This document shows, piece by piece, positions 14,395 to 16,365 of a stretch of 16,365 nucleotides of DNA (position 1 is its first letter; each line of letters starts with the position of its first letter). The notes under the pieces were generated by a model. It saw only the letters and a list, made by a program, of their open reading frames with translations. It was not told the DNA's origin and made no database searches. The stretch covers positions 1-16,365 of the forward strand of contig JAFXOC010000043.1 in the NCBI GenBank assembly GCA_017529085.1. The letters run 5' to 3'. This DNA comes from Selenomonadaceae bacterium. Lineage in GTDB: Bacteria; Bacillota; Negativicutes; Selenomonadales; Selenomonadaceae. The position numbers and the translations under genes are program-made.

Positions 14395-14482
14395 GGAGTT
14401 TGTTAAAGTTTTTTCTTTCTCTTTTCTTTGTTACTTTCTTTTCTCTTTCTTTTTTACAAAAAAGAAAGAGAAAAGAAAGTAA
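14395..14482 (+). repeat. Triplex-architecture repeat element, copy 3 (before the acyl-CoA synthetase)
   Basis: GGAGTTTGTTAAAG leads into pyrimidine tract Y1 (14409-14429, 21 nt), GTTAC (14430-14434), Y2 (14435-14455), loop AC (14456-14457), purine tract R (14458-14478) and GTAA. T-run lengths are 6,3,1,4,3 in Y1 and 3,4,1,3,6 in Y2, a perfect mirror. Y2 plus TTAC pairs with R plus GTAA over 25 bp. It ends 28 bases before the synthetase ATG. Confidence 0.9.
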
Positions 14483-14510
14483 AGAAAACTTTTACTTTAA
14501 GGAGTCTTTT

Positions 14511-16148
14511 ATGCCGGTAATGGATTATTTGGAGTATAACGCTCGTAAGTATAGGGACGAAGTGGCGTTAGTGGAGTTAAATCCTGCAAGGAACGATACA
14601 AGACGTGTGTCTTGGAAAGAGTTCAGCTTGATAGAATCGGATTCGTTTGCGCCGTATCGTCGTGAGATAACTTGGGGAGTGTTTGACGAGAAGGCGAACC
14701 GTTGCGCCAATCTCTTGTTGTCTAGGGGGATAAAACGCGGTGATAAGGTCGCCATCTTGATGTATAACAGCTTGGAATGGTTGCCGATTTATTTCGGAAT
14801 ATTAAAAATCGGGGCTATCGCCGTGCCGTTTAACTTTCGCTATGACGCGGGAGAGATACTTTATTGCGCAGAGCTTGCGGAGGTTGACGCGATAATATTC
14901 GGTCCCGAGTTTATCGGTCGTATCGAAACTAACGCGGAGCGGCTTTCAAAGGGCAGATTGTTGATTTTTGTGGGGGATAACTGTCCAAGTTTCGCCGAAA
15001 GTTATTATTTGATGATAGCGAATGTTTCCGGCACGAAACCCGATGCGCCGCCTATTACCGAAGACGATTTTGGAGCGATATATTTTTCTTCGGGTACGAC
15101 CGGATTTCCAAAGGCGATACTTCACAAACACCAAAGTTTGACGCAAGCGGCGCAGATGGAGCAGATACATCATCAGACAAAACACGAGGACGTGTTTTTG
15201 TGCATACCGCCCCTTTATCATACGGGAGCGAAATTTCACTGGATGGGAAGTCTTATGGTGGGCTCAAAAGCCGTGCTGTTAAAGGGAACGGAACCTGAAA
15301 CCATAATTTCTGCCATATCCGAAGAAGAGTGCAGTATCGTATGGCTCTTAGTGCCTTGGGCGCAGGATATTTTGGAAGCTATAGAAACCGGCGCCATAAA
15401 ATTATCCGATTATAACTTGGAGAAATGGCGACTTATGCACATAGGCGCACAACCTGTACCGCCAAGCCTTATTCGCAATTGGAAAAAATACTTCCCCAAT
15501 CACGATTACGACACCAATTACGGTTTATCGGAATCAACGGGTCCCGGTTGCGTGCATCTCGGCATGGAAAACATCCGCAAAGTCGGCGCTATCGGCGTTC
15601 CCGGCTATCGTTGGGAATGTAAAATTGTAGACGCTTCGGGAAACACCGTAAAACAAGGCGAAGTCGGCGAACTCTGCGTTAAAGGTCCCGGGGTTATGAC
15701 CTGTTACTATAGAAACGAAGAAGCGACCAAAGAAGTTTTAAAGGATGGTTGGCTTTTTACCGGCGACATGGCGCGGCAAGACGATGAGGGTTTTTACTAT
15801 CTTGTAGACAGAAAGAAAGACGTTATAGTTTCCGGCGGCGAAAACATCTACCCCGTACAAATCGAAGATTTCCTCCACAAGCATCCAAAAATAAAGGACG
15901 CTGCGGTAATAGGCTTGCCCGATAAACGGTTAGGCGAAATCAGCGCCGCCATAATCGAACTTAAAGAGGGCGAAACCTCTACGGAAGACGAAATCAACAA
16001 CTACTGCATGGACCTCCCAAGATACAAACGCCCCAAAAAGATAATTTTCGAGCCCGTCCCCAGAAACGCTACAGGCAAAATAGAAAAACCCGCCCTGCGC
16101 AAAAAATACGGTGCCGAGTATTTGGTGGCAAAAGAAACTGAGGGGTAA
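14511..16148 (+). CDS. AMP-forming acyl-CoA synthetase (acyl-CoA ligase)
   Basis: This 545-residue adenylate-forming (ANL) enzyme activates a carboxylic acid with ATP and transfers it to coenzyme A. Motifs are the P-loop SSGTTGFPK (193-201), YGLSESTG (337-344), the hinge region WLFTGDMARQDDEGFYYLVD (414-433), SGGENIYP (441-448) and a C-terminal RNATGKIEK (519-527) with the catalytic Lys523. The chain-length or aromatic substrate cannot be read from these motifs. The start is ATG 14511, six bases after AAGGAG (14499-14504). The reading frame stays open back to a TTG at 14400, but those 37 codons only translate repeat copy 3 and should be excluded. It stands between two composite repeats, probably as its own transcription unit; no clear promoter is visible in the repeat. 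Confidence 0.93.
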   Translation: MPVMDYLEYNARKYRDEVALVELNPARNDTRRVSWKEFSLIESDSFAPYRREITWGVFDEKANRCANLLLSRGIKRGDKVAILMYNSLEWLPIYFGILKIGAIAVPFNFRYDAGEILYCAELAEVDAIIFGPEFIGRIETNAERLSKGRLLIFVGDNCPSFAESYYLMIANVSGTKPDAPPITEDDFGAIYFSSGTTGFPKAILHKHQSLTQAAQMEQIHHQTKHEDVFLCIPPLYHTGAKFHWMGSLMVGSKAVLLKGTEPETIISAISEEECSIVWLLVPWAQDILEAIETGAIKLSDYNLEKWRLMHIGAQPVPPSLIRNWKKYFPNHDYDTNYGLSESTGPGCVHLGMENIRKVGAIGVPGYRWECKIVDASGNTVKQGEVGELCVKGPGVMTCYYRNEEATKEVLKDGWLFTGDMARQDDEGFYYLVDRKKDVIVSGGENIYPVQIEDFLHKHPKIKDAAVIGLPDKRLGEISAAIIELKEGETSTEDEINNYCMDLPRYKRPKKIIFEPVPRNATGKIEKPALRKKYGAEYLVAKETEG

Positions 16149-16158
16149 AGGCTAGTTT

Positions 16159-16245
16159 TTACTTTTCTTTCTTTTCTTTTTTTGTAAAAAAAGAAAAGAA
16201 AGAAAAGTAACAAAAGAAAGAAAAGAAAAAAACTTTAATAAGGGG
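16159..16245 (-). repeat. Triplex-architecture repeat element, copy 4 (after the acyl-CoA synthetase)
   Basis: TTAC plus a pyrimidine arm (16159-16183), loop GT (16184-16185), purine tract R (16186-16206), GTAAC (16207-16211), mirror purine tract R' (16212-16232) and ACTTTAATAAGGGG (16232-16245). The hairpin arms are perfect over 25 bp. A-run lengths are 7,4,3,4 in R and 4,3,4,7 in R', an exact mirror. It begins ten bases after the stop codon. The tract sequence differs from copy 2, yet all three tracts agree with one another. Confidence 0.9.
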
Positions 16246-16289
16246 TTTGGAGAAAATTTAAAGGCTTCTGCCAAAATTATAAATTAGAG

Positions 16290-16341
16290 TTTGTTAAAGT
16301 TTTTTCTTTCTCTTTTTTCTTTGTTTCTTTCTTTTTCTCTT
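16290..16341 (+). repeat. Partial/degenerate triplex-type element, copy 5, at the window edge
   Basis: After the second copy of the 57-nt spacer (16243-16299), a pyrimidine tract Y1 (16300-16322, T-run lengths 6,3,1,6,3) is followed by GTTTC instead of GTTAC. A mirrored tract with T runs 3,5,1,2 then breaks off into AGCTGCGCTTCGCTACGC at 16342. The purine arm is absent within the window. It is either a decayed copy or one interrupted by other sequence that continues beyond 16365. Confidence 0.7.
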
Positions 16342-16365
16342 AGCTGCGCTTCGCTACGCATATAA

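Larger units (their letters stand above)
14269..14482. repeat. Composite 214-bp element: two triplex-type repeats inverted around a 57-nt spacer
   Basis: Copy 2 and copy 3 face outwards around a spacer from GGGTTTGG (14352) to GTTAAAG (14408). The spacer recurs with identical length (57) at 16243-16299, and I count 46 of 57 identical positions. The first 20 and last 13 bases are the most conserved and the middle is variable. The element fills most of the 250-base gap between the panE-like gene and the acyl-CoA synthetase. I find no coding gene in it. Confidence 0.82.

Noticed and set aside
14269..16365. CRISPR array or tRNA-like repeats at the right edge
   Set aside because: Copies are not regularly spaced direct repeats with unique spacers. 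They are inverted low-complexity elements flanking a gene.

Overview
The window looks like chromosome from an anaerobic or microaerobic bacterium. I favour a member of the Bacillota with a Gram-negative-type envelope (Negativicutes-like). This rests on the mixture of genes (Crp-family regulator with NrfHA, CcmAB-like exporter, ppx-ppk pair, AzlCD) and on Bacillota-style ribosome binding sites. It is an inference from gene content, not a phylogenetic result. I see no rRNA, tRNA, CRISPR array, transposase or phage gene.

Layout. Bases 1-1536 are the 3' part of a membrane-anchored Cache-HAMP-SpoIIE-type (PP2C) phosphatase. Next come an overlapping ccmA-ccmB pair for cytochrome c maturation (1617-2895) and a symmetric terminator. 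On the opposite strand, convergent with ccmB, lies a ppx-ppk operon (6033-3058) for polyphosphate turnover. A roughly 490-base intergenic region (6034-6521) follows, with G/C-rich palindromes and a good promoter. It drives a crp/fnr-nrfH-nrfA operon (6522-8995) for respiratory ammonification of nitrite; NrfA has the diagnostic CxxCK active-site haem. After a clear terminator come a 90-residue orphan gene (9197-9469) and its terminator. Then follow leuS, azlC, azlD and a ketopantoate-reductase-family gene in tight succession (9823-14260), and an AMP-forming acyl-CoA synthetase (14511-16148).

The genes fall into small modules. CcmAB and NrfHA both serve c-type cytochromes. ppx-ppk balances polyphosphate. 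leuS-azlCD-panE-like share a branched-chain amino/keto-acid theme: charging of leucine, export of branched-chain amino acids, and a reductase whose usual substrate derives from the valine pathway.

The most striking non-coding feature is a family of intergenic elements at 9699-9790, 14269-14354, 14395-14482, 16159-16245 and 16290-16341 (partial), with a degenerate relative at 1554-1593. Each complete copy has three homopurine/homopyrimidine tracts of 20-22 nt. Two are mirror images across a GTTAC hinge, and two are perfect reverse complements across a 2-3 nt loop. This is the architecture needed for an intrastrand triple helix. The tract sequence differs between copies, yet in each copy all three tracts have changed in concert. 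Copies in one orientation follow stop codons and copies in the other precede start codons. Two copies form an inverted pair around a 57-nt spacer, and that spacer recurs at the same length at the window's right edge.
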